Assembly (NCBI GenBank): GCA_035649575.1
Contig: DASRJH010000300.1
Coordinates: forward strand, 1-50,775
Reading direction: 5' to 3'
DNA length: 50,775 nt
Source: DASVAL01 sp035649575
Lineage (GTDB): Bacteria > Planctomycetota > UBA1135 > UBA2386
In this document: piece by piece, positions 7,603 through 16,455 of the stretch
How the letters are laid out: every line of letters starts with the position of its first letter
How positions within the stretch are numbered: position 1 is the stretch's first letter
Made by a program: the position numbers and the translations under genes
Notes under the pieces: generated by a model
Databases searched by the model: none
What the model was told of the DNA's origin: nothing
Seen by the model: the letters and a program-made list of their open reading frames with translations, nothing else

Positions 7603-8214
7603 ATGCGCGCCCTCTGGCTCAGTCTGCTGCTGCTCTCCTGCGCCTGCTCGAACCACCGCTATTTCGTGCCGCGCGAGAACACGAACGGCTCGGGCCCCGG
7701 CGGTTACCCCGCCGCGGTCTATCGTATCGACGCCGGCGTTCTCGGCGGCGCCGTCGGCGAAGTCCGCGTCTGGTCAGAAGGAGCTCACTTCGTCGACACC
7801 GAAGACGACGAAGTGGTCGAGCTGCACCTCGGCTTCGAGATCGAGAACACGAGCACGGTCCCGCTCGCGCTGGACCTCGTGACCCTGCGCTGCGCGGACG
7901 TCGCCATCGGCCGCACCCGCCTCGAGCTCGAACCGGTCCGGACCGAAGGTGTCGCCGATGCGGCCCCCGGCACGACGACCCGCGTCGATGCGTTCTTCCG
8001 GCCGGGGCGCGAGCCCTGGCCACAGGACATCGATGGCTTCGCGGCGCACTTCCGGATCCTGGCGGGTGGGCAGCCGGCGTTGACCCAGGTCACGCCGTTC
8101 GCGCCGTATTCATCGCGCCACTACTGGTATGGCGACCCGTGGCTATGGGGACCCGGCTACTGGGGATACGGGATGGGCTTCGGCTTCAGCTACAGCTGGC
8201 ACGACTGCCACTGA
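7603..8214 (+). CDS. Predicted lipoprotein, function unknown
   Basis: The 203-residue protein starts at ATG 7603 (MRALWLSLLLLSCACSN), a short signal with a lipobox ending at Cys13 (LLSC), with Cys15 as an alternative. The mature part has alternating strands (for example VVELHLGFEIENTSTVPLAL) and reads like an immunoglobulin-type or DUF4352-like beta sandwich that handles loss of symmetry between regulated terms. The C-terminus, roughly the last 30 residues, is rich in Tyr, Trp and Gly (YWYGDPWLWGPGYWGYG) and may be flexible or surface-associated. No enzyme motif is seen. It stands alone upstream of the ABC operon. Planctomycete-type envelope lipoproteins often have such aromatic-glycine tails; that comparison is from memory. 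Confidence 0.65.
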   Translation: MRALWLSLLLLSCACSNHRYFVPRENTNGSGPGGYPAAVYRIDAGVLGGAVGEVRVWSEGAHFVDTEDDEVVELHLGFEIENTSTVPLALDLVTLRCADVAIGRTRLELEPVRTEGVADAAPGTTTRVDAFFRPGREPWPQDIDGFAAHFRILAGGQPALTQVTPFAPYSSRHYWYGDPWLWGPGYWGYGMGFGFSYSWHDCH

Positions 8215-8391
8215 GGACGTCGCCGCGATCGGGCGGCTGGGTGCGTCATTTGCTGGTTGGTGGGTCGCCCCGCGGCGACGGGGTAGCACTGCCCCGGAGT
8301 TTTGTCGGGGTGGATCCGTCCACCGCCCCCCTTTCGCCTGCCCATGCATCCGCTCCTGACCACCCAGAGATGCGAGCGGTTGCACGGCAAC

Positions 8392-8422
8392 CGGACAGCG
8401 GCTAAGGGTGTCCGCCCCTTTT
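8392..8422 (+). terminator. Possible terminator after the lipoprotein gene
   Basis: CGGACA (8392-8397) pairs with TGTCCG (8409-8414) over an 11-nt loop, and CCCCTTTT follows at 8415-8422. The stem is short and the T run brief, so this is a weak candidate. It lies 74 bp before the ABC operon. Confidence 0.3.
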
Positions 8423-8495
8423 GTCGCACCGACCGCGGGTCCGGCCGCACGCCCCTCCGCCCCCGAGATCAGAGCCTTCGTCCCTTCGAACTCCA

Positions 8496-9239
8496 ATGAC
8501 CGAACGAGAACCCATGATCGAGGCGATCGACCTGTGCAAGTACTACGGGCCGTTCGTCGCGATCGATCATCTCACGTTCACGATCCGCCGCGGTGAGATC
8601 GTCGCGTTCCTCGGCCCCAATGGCGCCGGCAAGTCGACGACGATGAAGGTACTCACCGGCTACCTGTCGCCGTCGTCCGGAACGGCGCGCCTGTGTGGCA
8701 TCGACATCGTGACTGACCGCGTGCGCGCCGTCGAAAAGCTCGGCTACATGCCCGAGAACGGTCCGCTCTACCCCGAGATGACGCCGCGCGAGCTGCTCAC
8801 GTTCTTCGGCGAAGCGCGCGGCCTGACCCCGGCGCGCCTGCGCGAGCGGCTCGACTACGTGACCAACGAATGCGATCTGCCCGAGCTGCTCGACAAGCCG
8901 ATCGGCACGTGCAGCAAGGGGCAGAAACAGCGGGTCGGCATGGCGCACGTGCTGCTGCACGATCCCGAGGTGCTGATCATGGACGAGCCGACGACGGGCC
9001 TCGATCCGAACCAGATCCGCCACATCCGCGAGCTGGTCAAGAAGCTCGGCGAGACGCGCACGATCCTGTTGTCGACGCACTTGGCACAGGAAGTCGAGGC
9101 GATGGCGAGCCGCGTGCTGCTCGTCGACGAAGGCCGTCTCGTGTTCGACGGCACCCCGGCCGAGCTCAAAGCGCGCGGCAAGGGACAACTGGACCAGGCC
9201 TTCTACACCCTCACCAACCACCTCTCGGGCCACCGCTGA
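8496..9239 (+). CDS. ABC transporter ATP-binding protein (GldA-like)
   Basis: The 247-residue ATPase has Walker A GPNGAGKST (40-48), a signature in the variant form CSKGQKQR, Walker B VLIMDEPTTGLD, and the switch His in LLSTHLAQEVE. This is the ABC-2 exporter type. The start is ATG 8496; a second in-frame ATG at 8514 is possible. Its last bases overlap the next gene (TGATG), which encodes the membrane partner, so the two should form one complex. The arrangement ATPase, GldF-like permease, GldG-like extracytoplasmic part and DUF4340 protein is known from several phyla outside Bacteroidetes, where it is not tied to gliding. Substrate unknown. Confidence 0.9.
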   Translation: MTEREPMIEAIDLCKYYGPFVAIDHLTFTIRRGEIVAFLGPNGAGKSTTMKVLTGYLSPSSGTARLCGIDIVTDRVRAVEKLGYMPENGPLYPEMTPRELLTFFGEARGLTPARLRERLDYVTNECDLPELLDKPIGTCSKGQKQRVGMAHVLLHDPEVLIMDEPTTGLDPNQIRHIRELVKKLGETRTILLSTHLAQEVEAMASRVLLVDEGRLVFDGTPAELKARGKGQLDQAFYTLTNHLSGHR

Positions 9240-11923
9240 TGTCCACGACCATGAACAAGAACATCGTGCTCGCGGTCGCCAAGCGCGACCTGCGCAGCTG
9301 GTTCAGCAATCCGGCGAACTACGTCTTCATCATGCTGTTCGTCGCGGTCTCGACCGTCGCGCTGATGTGGTCGGGGGCGTTCTTCCAGAACAGCCTCGCG
9401 AACCTCGACACGTGGAACGACGACTTCCCGTGGATCGCGGCCTTGTTCGTCGCGGCGGCGACGATGGGCATGTGGGCCAGCGAACGCAGCAGCGGCACGC
9501 AGGAACTCCTGTTCACGCTGCCGGGGACCGAGTTCGACCTGCAGCTCGGCAAGTTCCTCGCTTACGTGACGATCTACACGGCGTCGCTCGCCTTCACGTT
9601 CGTGCTGCCGGTGGTGCTCGTCTTCCTCGGCAATCCGGACTGGGGGCTCTTGTTCGCGAACTACGTCGGGCTGTGGCTGTTCGGCGTGATGCTCGTCAGC
9701 GTGTCGATGATCGGCTCGCAGCTGTCGCAGTCGGGCACGGTCGCGTTCATCCTGTCGATCGTGTTCTGCGCTGTCGTGCTCACGCTCGGGCAGGTCATGA
9801 GCTGGGTCGGCTTCCAGAGCTGGAACACGAACGGTCCGCGCGGGCAGTTCGCGGAGTTCGCGCGCGGCATGCTGCCGGTCTCGGGCTTCGTGCTGTTCCT
9901 GGGCCTCACGGTGGCGTTCTTCTATCTGAGCCTCGTGCTGCTCGCGCGCCGGCGCTGGCGGCAGGGCGGCGAGGGTGTGCACAGCTCGATCCGGTTCGCG
10001 AGCCTCGCGGTCGGCGCGCTCGCGTTGACCGTGATCGGCGTGCAGAAGCTGCCGCGCATCGATGCGACGATCGAGGGCATCCACTCGCTCGGCGACGAGA
10101 GCAGGAAGCTCTTGGCCGGACTCGATCCGAACAAGCCGGTGACCCTGACGGCCTACGTGAGCGAGGACGTGCCGGAGCAGTTCGTGCAGCAGCGGCGCCT
10201 GTTGCTGAACCTCGTCGACCAGTTCGACTCGATCGGCGGCAACGCGATCCAGAAGCGCATCGTGATCCCGCAGCCGTACTCGCCCGAGGCGCGGGAGGCG
10301 GAGTCGAACTACGGCATCCGGCCGCAGATGGTCGCGACGCAGCTCGCCGGCGGCGGCGTCACGGAGACGCAGCTGTTCCTCGGCTTCGTCGCGCGGTGTG
10401 GCACCGACGAGGTCGTGACGCCGTTCATCGAACCGGCCGTGCCGCTCGAATACGAGATCACGCGCAGCATCCGCACCGTCGCGAGCGCGAGCCGCAAGAA
10501 GGTCGGCATCCTGAAGACCGACGTCGAGTTCATGGGCGGCATGGACTTCCAGACGTTCCGGCAGAAGCCGCGCTGGCAGATTTCGGACGAGCTGCAGCAG
10601 CAATACAAGATCGAGAACGTCGACGCCGAGAAGGAGTATCCGGCCGGCCTCGACTGCCTCGTCGTACCGCAGCCGAGCTCGCTCGGGCAGGAGCAGATGG
10701 ACCGGCTCCAGGCCTGGATCCTGGCCGGCAACCCGACGCTGCTGCTTGAGGACCCCGCACCGCTCGATGCGTGGGGCACGGCGGCCGACGACCAGAAGGG
10801 CGGCATGCAGGCCCGCATGATGGGCGGCGGCGGTCCCGAGAAGGGCAACTTCGCGGGCTTGATGGCGGCGCTGTCGCTGCAGGTGCCGATCGGCGAGGTC
10901 GTCTGGGATCTGTCGAAGCGTTCGTTCCCTGGCGGCCGCCTGTACGAGGAGTTCGTGTTCGTGCGCGGCGACGGCGTCTCGCAGGACAGCACGATCACGA
11001 AGGGTCTGCAGAGCGTGCTGATGCTGATGGGTGGGCACGTCGTGCCGCAGAAGAAGGAAGGCTTCACGGTCTCGCCGCTGCTGAGCTCGGCGCGGCCGAC
11101 GCAGGCGTCCGATTCGAGCGGTATGAACGGCGTCGTGCGCAAGAACGACCTGTTCCAGATGGACTTCTTCGGCGGTGGCCCGCAGATCAACCCGTATCGT
11201 CAGCGCGTGCCGCGCAACGACGACCTCGTGATGGCCGCGCGCGTCACGAGCAAGGTGGCCGAGGGCAAGGCGAAGGGCGTGAACCTGATCTACGTCGCGG
11301 ACCTCGACCTGATCGGCAACCAGTTCTTCATGATCCGCCGGCAGATGGCGGATCCGATCCTGCGGTTCGACAACGTGACGTTCGTGCTGAACTGCATCGA
11401 CAGCCTCGCCGGCGACGAGAGCCTCGTCGAACTGCGCAAGCGCCGGCCGATCCTGCGCAAGCTCGAGAAGGTCGAGGAGGCGCAGAGCCAATACGAGATG
11501 AAGTGGACCGAGCAGAAGAACGCTGCCGAGAAGGCCGCGAGGGAAGCGCTCGACAAGGCGCAGGCCAGTCTCGACGCCGCGGTCGCGAAGATCCGCGACG
11601 ACCAGACCCTCGACGAGCAGGCCAAGGAGGTCAAGATCGTGCAGGTCCAGCAGCAGGAGAACCGCAAGCTCGAGCTGCAGAAGGCGCAGATCGACGACCA
11701 GAAGAAGATGAAGCTCGAGGAGGCGTCGCACGACCGCGATGCCGCGAGGAAGGGCATCCACGATCGTTATCGCGTAATGACGTTGGTGTTGTCGGTGCTG
11801 CCGTGCCTGCTGCTCGGCATCGTCACGCTCGTGCGGCGCACTTCACGCGCCGCTGCGATCGTGCCCGCGAGTCGCCGTGTTTCCCAAGGCAGTGTTTCCC
11901 AAGGTGTGGGAGGTGGCAAGTGA
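9239..11923 (+). CDS. GldF-GldG fusion: ABC-2 permease joined to ABC_transp_aux protein
   Basis: The 894-residue protein starts at ATG 9239, sharing one base with the ATPase stop. Residues 1-245 form a six-segment ABC-2 permease (LAVAKRDLRSWFSNPANYVF at its start). A further membrane segment near 260-275 leads into a large periplasmic part (about 280-750) of the GldG / ABC_transp_aux type. A charged coiled coil (about 755-850) and a final membrane segment (about 855-880) close it. In flavobacteria GldF and GldG are separate; here they are one chain. It lies between its ATPase and a DUF4340 partner, with the downstream start overlapping its stop (GTGA). Confidence 0.88.
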   Translation: MSTTMNKNIVLAVAKRDLRSWFSNPANYVFIMLFVAVSTVALMWSGAFFQNSLANLDTWNDDFPWIAALFVAAATMGMWASERSSGTQELLFTLPGTEFDLQLGKFLAYVTIYTASLAFTFVLPVVLVFLGNPDWGLLFANYVGLWLFGVMLVSVSMIGSQLSQSGTVAFILSIVFCAVVLTLGQVMSWVGFQSWNTNGPRGQFAEFARGMLPVSGFVLFLGLTVAFFYLSLVLLARRRWRQGGEGVHSSIRFASLAVGALALTVIGVQKLPRIDATIEGIHSLGDESRKLLAGLDPNKPVTLTAYVSEDVPEQFVQQRRLLLNLVDQFDSIGGNAIQKRIVIPQPYSPEAREAESNYGIRPQMVATQLAGGGVTETQLFLGFVARCGTDEVVTPFIEPAVPLEYEITRSIRTVASASRKKVGILKTDVEFMGGMDFQTFRQKPRWQISDELQQQYKIENVDAEKEYPAGLDCLVVPQPSSLGQEQMDRLQAWILAGNPTLLLEDPAPLDAWGTAADDQKGGMQARMMGGGGPEKGNFAGLMAALSLQVPIGEVVWDLSKRSFPGGRLYEEFVFVRGDGVSQDSTITKGLQSVLMLMGGHVVPQKKEGFTVSPLLSSARPTQASDSSGMNGVVRKNDLFQMDFFGGGPQINPYRQRVPRNDDLVMAARVTSKVAEGKAKGVNLIYVADLDLIGNQFFMIRRQMADPILRFDNVTFVLNCIDSLAGDESLVELRKRRPILRKLEKVEEAQSQYEMKWTEQKNAAEKAAREALDKAQASLDAAVAKIRDDQTLDEQAKEVKIVQVQQQENRKLELQKAQIDDQKKMKLEEASHDRDAARKGIHDRYRVMTLVLSVLPCLLLGIVTLVRRTSRAAAIVPASRRVSQGSVSQGVGGGK

Positions 11924-13605
11924 ACGAGTTCGGCAAGACGGGAGTGATCGCCGGTGCCGCCGTGGTCCTGACGGTGCTCGCCATGTGGATGGGCCCGCGC
12001 GAAGTGCGTCTGGATCAGTTCGCCGACCAGGGTGAGGAGTTCTGGAAGGGCTTCGACAACGGCGACGCCGTGGCGGAGCTCGAGGTCTCCGAGTTCCGCG
12101 AGGCGACGAGCGACGTCTACCAGTTCAACTGCAAGCGCGACGACAAGGGGCGCTGGACGATCCCCTCGCACGGCAACTATCCGGCCGACGCGAAGGACCG
12201 CATGGGCAAGGCGGCGGCGATGCTGATCGGCCTCAAGAAGGAAGCGGTCGTCGATGACAGCAAGGCGCGGCACGTCGACTTCGGCGTCGTCGATCCGCTC
12301 GAGCCCGGCGTCGAGACCGCGGGCCGCGGCAAGCGCATCACGATGAAGGACAGCGCCGGCAACGTGCTCGCGGACCTCATCGTCGGCAAGGAGGTCGACG
12401 GCAAGCCCGGCGTGCACTACGTGCGCGTGCCCGAGAAGAAGCGCACCTACCGCACGAAGCTCGACGGCGAGCTGTCGACGAAGTTCGCCGACTGGATCGA
12501 GACCGATCTGCTCAAGGCGCAGTCGTGGGACATCGCGAAGGTGACGTTCGACAACTACACGGTCGACGAGCAGAAGGGCGAGGTCGTGCCCGGCGAGAAG
12601 ATCGTCGTCAGCAAGGACCCCGCGGGCAAGTGGACCGTCGAGGGCCTCGACACGACGAAGCAGGACCCGAACGAGGAGAAGCTCAACGAGATCGGCACGA
12701 CGCTCGGCCAGATCAAGATCGTCGGCGTGCGCGGCAAGCCAGAGGGTCTCACGGCCAAGCTCGAGCGCGCGAACGGCATCGAGCAGCAGATCCTCGCGCA
12801 GACGCTCGCCGCGAAGGGGTTCTTCCTGGCGCGCGGCGGCAAGCTCTTCAGCAACGAGGGCGACCTGTTGTTCGAGACCAAGAAGGGCGTCCGTTACACG
12901 CTGCGTTTCGGCGAGCTCGTGGTCGGCGAAGGCGACGAGCTCACGTCGGGCGCCGAGCCGAAGCCCGGCAAGGCGCCCAAGGAAGGCGAGACGCCGCCCG
13001 CGAAGACCGCGAATCACCGCTACTTGATGGTGACCGCGGAGTTCGACGAGAGCCTGCTGCAGAAGCCGGCCGGCACGCGGTTGCCGAAGGACCAGATCGA
13101 GAAGCGCGCCACGGCCCGCAAGGCGATCGAAGAGATCCAGCGCGCGGTCGAAGCGTTCCGCGCCAAGAACGAGAACAAGCTGCCCGAGGCGCTGGCCAAG
13201 CTCACCGAGAAGCCGGCCGAGGGCGACGCGCTGCTGAAGGAGCTCAAGAAGGATCCGTGGGACAACGACTACGTGCTGCAGCCCCAGGGCGACAGCTACG
13301 TCGTGCTCAGCTGCGCGGACGACAAGAAGGAAGGCGGCGAGGGCGTCGCGACCGACGTGCGCAGCGACCGCCTGCCGCACGAGGACGAGATCAAGAAGAC
13401 GGCCGACGAGTGGACCTCGTACGACACCAAGGTCGAAGACGGCCGCAAGGAAGGCGAAAAGCTGACCAAGCGCTTCGGGCCCTGGTACTACGTGATCGAT
13501 CAGACCCTGTTCGGCAAGCTGAAGCCGAAGCGCGCCGACCTCGTCAAGGACAAGCCGCCGCCGTCGACGCCGGCCGCATCGGGCGGCGAACAACCCAACA
13601 AGTGA
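11920..13605 (+). CDS. DUF4340 protein with a GspG-like C-terminal segment
   Basis: The 561-residue protein starts at GTG 11920, overlapping the GldFG stop by 4 bp, with a GGGAGG box ahead. One N-terminal membrane segment (residues 6-24) anchors a long extracytoplasmic part. Residues about 60-380 follow the repeated beta units of DUF4340, the usual partner of GldG-like exporters. Near 400-495 there is a segment resembling the C-terminal half of type II secretion pseudopilins: a helix with EIQRAVEAFRAKNENKLPEAL, then KKDPWDNDYVLQPQGDSYVVLSC. The end is Pro-rich. The complex's job may involve handling a secreted product, but the substrate is unknown. The 36-bp tail of the preceding gene contains a 13-bp near-repeat encoding VSQGSVSQG. 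Confidence 0.8.
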   Translation: MNEFGKTGVIAGAAVVLTVLAMWMGPREVRLDQFADQGEEFWKGFDNGDAVAELEVSEFREATSDVYQFNCKRDDKGRWTIPSHGNYPADAKDRMGKAAAMLIGLKKEAVVDDSKARHVDFGVVDPLEPGVETAGRGKRITMKDSAGNVLADLIVGKEVDGKPGVHYVRVPEKKRTYRTKLDGELSTKFADWIETDLLKAQSWDIAKVTFDNYTVDEQKGEVVPGEKIVVSKDPAGKWTVEGLDTTKQDPNEEKLNEIGTTLGQIKIVGVRGKPEGLTAKLERANGIEQQILAQTLAAKGFFLARGGKLFSNEGDLLFETKKGVRYTLRFGELVVGEGDELTSGAEPKPGKAPKEGETPPAKTANHRYLMVTAEFDESLLQKPAGTRLPKDQIEKRATARKAIEEIQRAVEAFRAKNENKLPEALAKLTEKPAEGDALLKELKKDPWDNDYVLQPQGDSYVVLSCADDKKEGGEGVATDVRSDRLPHEDEIKKTADEWTSYDTKVEDGRKEGEKLTKRFGPWYYVIDQTLFGKLKPKRADLVKDKPPPSTPAASGGEQPNK

Positions 13606-13780
13606 CGGCCTGCAGGGTTGTCGCGAGACCGCGTGCCCTGAGATCCTCGGGTGAACGCGGAGTCCCTTCGCAAGCGCGACGCCTCGCCCGTATCCTGCTC
13701 GTCCCTTCCATTTGCCCGCCCGGTAGCCGGCCGTAGCCGGACCGACCGGTCGGGCCTTTCCCTGCCGATAGGAGTCTGTG

Positions 13781-14935
13781 ATGTCGAGAGCCGTTCTCGC
13801 CGCCTCGCTCCTGCTCTTGACGCCAGCACTCGCGATCGCCCAGGCGAGCGATGTGAAACCGGCGGCCACGCAGCAGGATCCCGAAGCGGCCTACAAGGAA
13901 CTCGTGAAGGCCTACAACAAGGCGATCAGCGATTGGAGAGGCGAGGTGGATGCTGCCGTGAAGAAGGCCCAGGCCGAGGGCACGGAGTTCCCGCCGATCG
14001 TGAACAACGCGCCGACCAAGGAGTTCGTCACGCGCGCCCAGGAGCTCGCGGCCGAGTACGCGGGCAAGGACGAAGCCATCCAGTTCCTCGGGTTCGTCTG
14101 CAAGTACGCGAGCAAAGAGATCAACGCGGTCAAGAAGGCCGTGCAGACGCTGGCGGCCGATCACGCGACGAGCCCGGCGATCCGCAAGGTCCTCCCGTAC
14201 CTCGCGGGCCCGGCGATGCGCTTCGGCGTCGTGACCGACCCGGTGAAAGGCCTGCTCGACGAAGTGGCCGAAAAACACACCGACGCTGACTGCAAGGCGC
14301 AGGCGTTGCTGACGCGCGGCACGCTGCGGCTGCAGACTGCAACGAACGACGAGCAGCGCAAGGCTGCCGAAGAGGACCTGCGCAAGGTCGCGACGGTCGC
14401 GAAGGACCAGGATCTCACCGCCCAGGCCAAGGACGCGCTGTTCGAGATCGAGAACCTGCAGGTCGGGTGCACGGCGCCGGACATCGTGGCCAAGGACACC
14501 GACGGCGTTGCGTTCAAGCTCAGCGACTACCGCGGCAAGGTGGTCCTGCTCGACTTCTGGGGATTCTGGTGAGGCCCTTGCGTGGCCATGATCCCGCACG
14601 AGCGGTCGCTCGTGCAAAAATGGAAGGACAAGCCGTTTGCTCTGATCGGCGTCAACAGTGACGGCACCGACACCGAAGAAGGTCTCGCGAAGTTCCGCGA
14701 GAAGGTCAAGGAAGCCAGCATGACGTGGCGCAGCTTCCGCAACGAGAGCACCGATCCGACGATCAGCGAAACCTGGAGGGTGCAGGGTTGGCCGATGCTC
14801 TACTACATCGATCACGAAGGCGTGATCCGACACAAGGACGTCACCAAAGAGGACGAGATGGAGAAGGCGCTCGGCGAGATGATCGCCGCAGCCGAGAAGG
14901 CAGCCGCGGCGCCGAAGACCGCCCCGAAGAAGTAG
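13781..14935 (+). CDS. Candidate selenoprotein: secreted thioredoxin-fold protein with U-G-P-C motif
   Basis: This frame is open from ATG 13781 to the stop at 14935 except for one TGA at 14570-14572. Start choice: AGGAG at 13770-13774 lies 6 bp before the ATG. The protein, 384 residues if TGA is read through, has a signal peptide (cut likely after ALAIA), a helical region to about residue 225, then an AhpC/TSA-TlpA thioredoxin fold from V228 (VGCTAPD). LSDYRGKVVLLDFWGFW leads directly into TGA-Gly-Pro-Cys, so TGA (residue 264) occupies the first, nucleophilic cysteine of W-C-G-P-C. The resolving Cys267 and the cis-proline region (VQGWP, P338) are intact downstream in the same frame. A perfect stem with a GGTC loop follows 31 nt after TGA. 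A TGC-to-TGA mutation is the alternative; the precise position and the hairpin favour selenocysteine. Confidence 0.75.
14570..14615 (+). promoter_or_regulatory. UGA codon and candidate bacterial SECIS hairpin
   Basis: TGA at 14570-14572 is followed by an 8-bp perfect stem: GCACGAGC (14596-14603) with GCTCGTGC (14608-14615), loop GGTC (14604-14607). The first loop base is G, 31 nt beyond the TGA. Published bacterial SECIS rules ask for a small apical loop with a G in its first two positions, about 16-37 nt after UGA; the well-known E. coli fdhF element also has a GGU-containing loop. The bulged U of the E. coli element is not present here. Confidence 0.6.
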
Positions 14936-14947
14936 CGGCGCGTGACG

Positions 14948-14973
14948 CGAGCGGCGGGTGCGCCCGCCGCTCG
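14948..14973. terminator. Strong hairpin between convergent genes
   Basis: CGAGCGGCGGG (14948-14958) pairs perfectly with CCCGCCGCTCG (14963-14973) around a TGCG loop. It lies 12 bp after the thioredoxin-fold gene and 8 bp after the ribF stop, read from the other side, so it can serve both strands. There is no T run, which is common in high-GC genomes. Confidence 0.6.
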
Positions 14974-14981
14974 GCAGGTCT

Positions 14982-15938
14982 TCAGGCCTTCAGGCAGGCG
15001 CGCGCCTGAGCGATGTCCTGCGCGATCTGCCGGCGCAGCTGCTCGACACCTTCGAAACGGCGTTCGAGCCGCAGATACTGGCGGAACATGACCTCGAGGT
15101 CGCGCCCGTAGAGATCCTGTTCGAAGTCGAAGATGTGCACCTCGAGCATGACGTCGCTGCCCGAGCCCTGAAAGGTCGGCCGCGTGCCGAGGTTCGCGAC
15201 GGCGGGGAACGTGATGCCGTCGACGATCGCTTCGACCGCGTAGACGCCGGCCGGCGGCAGCACCGCATCCAGCGGCACCAGGTTCGCCGTCGGGATGCCG
15301 AGCGTGCGGCCGCGCTGCGCGCCGCGCACGACGGTGCCGAGCGCGCCCGGGAAACGGCCGAGGTTGCGGTGCGCGAGCGCGAGGTCGCCGCGCGCGATCG
15401 CGGCGCGGATCGACGTCGACGAAACGGGCTGGCCGTCGACCTCGAACGGAGTGCCCGTGCGGACCTCGAAGCCGAGCTCGGTGCCGAGCTCGCGGAACTG
15501 CTGCGGGGTGCCGGTGCGGTCCTTGCCGAGCGCCGAGTCGTAGCCGAGCAGCAGGCCGCGCGTGCGCAGGCTGCGCACGAGCACACGCTCGGCGAACTCT
15601 CTAGGCGTCATGTTCTGCAGCCGCGGTTCGAACGTCAGCAGCACGAGCCGCTGCACGCCGGCGCGCCACAGGAGCCGCTGGCGGTGCGGCACGCTGACCA
15701 GCAGCTGCGGTGCCTTGCCGTGCAGCACCTGGTCGGGGTGGTTTCCGAACGTGATCACGGTCGGCACCGCCTGCAGCGCCGACGACATCTCGAGCAGCTG
15801 GTGCAGCAGTCGCTGGTGGCCGAGATGCACGCCGTCGAACACGCCGACCGAGACCACGGACCTGCTCTGCTGCGTCTCGCCATGGCTCGCGACGAGGTCG
15901 AGTGCCAGCAACGCGTCGAGGCCGTCGATCAGGCGCAT
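14982..15938 (-). CDS. ribF: Bifunctional riboflavin kinase / FMN adenylyltransferase
   Basis: The enzyme makes FMN from riboflavin and then FAD from FMN. The N-terminal half shows the adenylyltransferase signatures GVFDGVHLGHQRLL, FGYD-type GYDSALGKDR and the closing SSTSIRAAI. The C-terminal half is the riboflavin kinase domain, with RGRTLGIPTANL and the strand-rich remainder (GVYAVEA, VANLGTRPTF). At 318 residues it is of normal length. The start is the ATG at 15938, 4 bp after the def stop, so def and ribF are likely one transcript. The assignment is secure. Confidence 0.95.
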   Translation of the reverse strand: MRLIDGLDALLALDLVASHGETQQSRSVVSVGVFDGVHLGHQRLLHQLLEMSSALQAVPTVITFGNHPDQVLHGKAPQLLVSVPHRQRLLWRAGVQRLVLLTFEPRLQNMTPREFAERVLVRSLRTRGLLLGYDSALGKDRTGTPQQFRELGTELGFEVRTGTPFEVDGQPVSSTSIRAAIARGDLALAHRNLGRFPGALGTVVRGAQRGRTLGIPTANLVPLDAVLPPAGVYAVEAIVDGITFPAVANLGTRPTFQGSGSDVMLEVHIFDFEQDLYGRDLEVMFRQYLRLERRFEGVEQLRRQIAQDIAQARACLKA

Positions 15939-15942
15939 GCAC

Positions 15943-16455
15943 TCATGCCCGGGCCCGGTATTGCTCCTCGAGCTCCTGCAGCTTGGCTTTGACCCTGATC
16001 TTCTCGCCCGCGGTCAGCCGGTCCGAGAACAGCACACCGTCGAGGTGGTCCATCTCGTGCTGGATGATGCGCGCGAGCCAGTCTTCGGTCTGCAGCGTCT
16101 GCTCTTTGCCATCGAGGTCCTGGTAGGTGACCGTCACCGAGACCCAGCGCTCGACCTCGGCGCGGATGCCCGGGAAGGACAGGCAGCCCTCCTCTTCGAA
16201 CGCGCGCCCCTTCTTGCGCGTGATCTTCGGGTTGCAGAGCACGCGTTCCTCCGCGCGATCGTCTCGGTTGCCCGTGGGGTTCAGGACCAGCAGCTTCTGC
16301 TCGATCCCGACCTGCGGCGCGGCGAGCCCGACGCCACCCTCGTCGTACATGGCCTCGAGCATTTCGGCGGCGAGTCGACGCAGCTCGCCGTCGAACTGCG
16401 TGATGGTCTTGCCGCCGCGGCGCAGGATCGGATCGGGGTAGACTAGGACTTCCAT
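15943..16455 (-). CDS. def: Peptide deformylase
   Basis: This removes the formyl group from the starting methionine of new proteins. The 170-residue protein has all three family motifs: GVGLAAPQ (41-48), EGCLS with metal-binding Cys91, and QHEMDHLDG with His133, catalytic Glu134 and His137. I chose ATG 16455 because the protein then begins MEVLVYPDPILR, the usual deformylase start; the open frame reaches 25 residues further up without family similarity. It is followed by ribF 4 bp later and is divergent from the TPR gene. Confidence 0.95.
   Translation of the reverse strand: MEVLVYPDPILRRGGKTITQFDGELRRLAAEMLEAMYDEGGVGLAAPQVGIEQKLLVLNPTGNRDDRAEERVLCNPKITRKKGRAFEEEGCLSFPGIRAEVERWVSVTVTYQDLDGKEQTLQTEDWLARIIQHEMDHLDGVLFSDRLTAGEKIRVKAKLQELEEQYRARA

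Noticed and set aside
5421..7604. A 727-codon open frame on the minus strand.
   Set aside because: It is the shadow of the membrane glycosyltransferase; its translation is charged and repetitive with no domain, as usual in GC-rich DNA.
9203..11761. An 852-codon minus-strand open frame.
   Set aside because: It is antisense to the GldFG fusion, which has clear domains and operon overlaps.
14582..14935. A separate gene starting at GTG 14582 (MAMIPHERSL).
   Set aside because: It has no ribosome binding site and would lack the first strand and helix of its own fold; it continues the upstream frame exactly.
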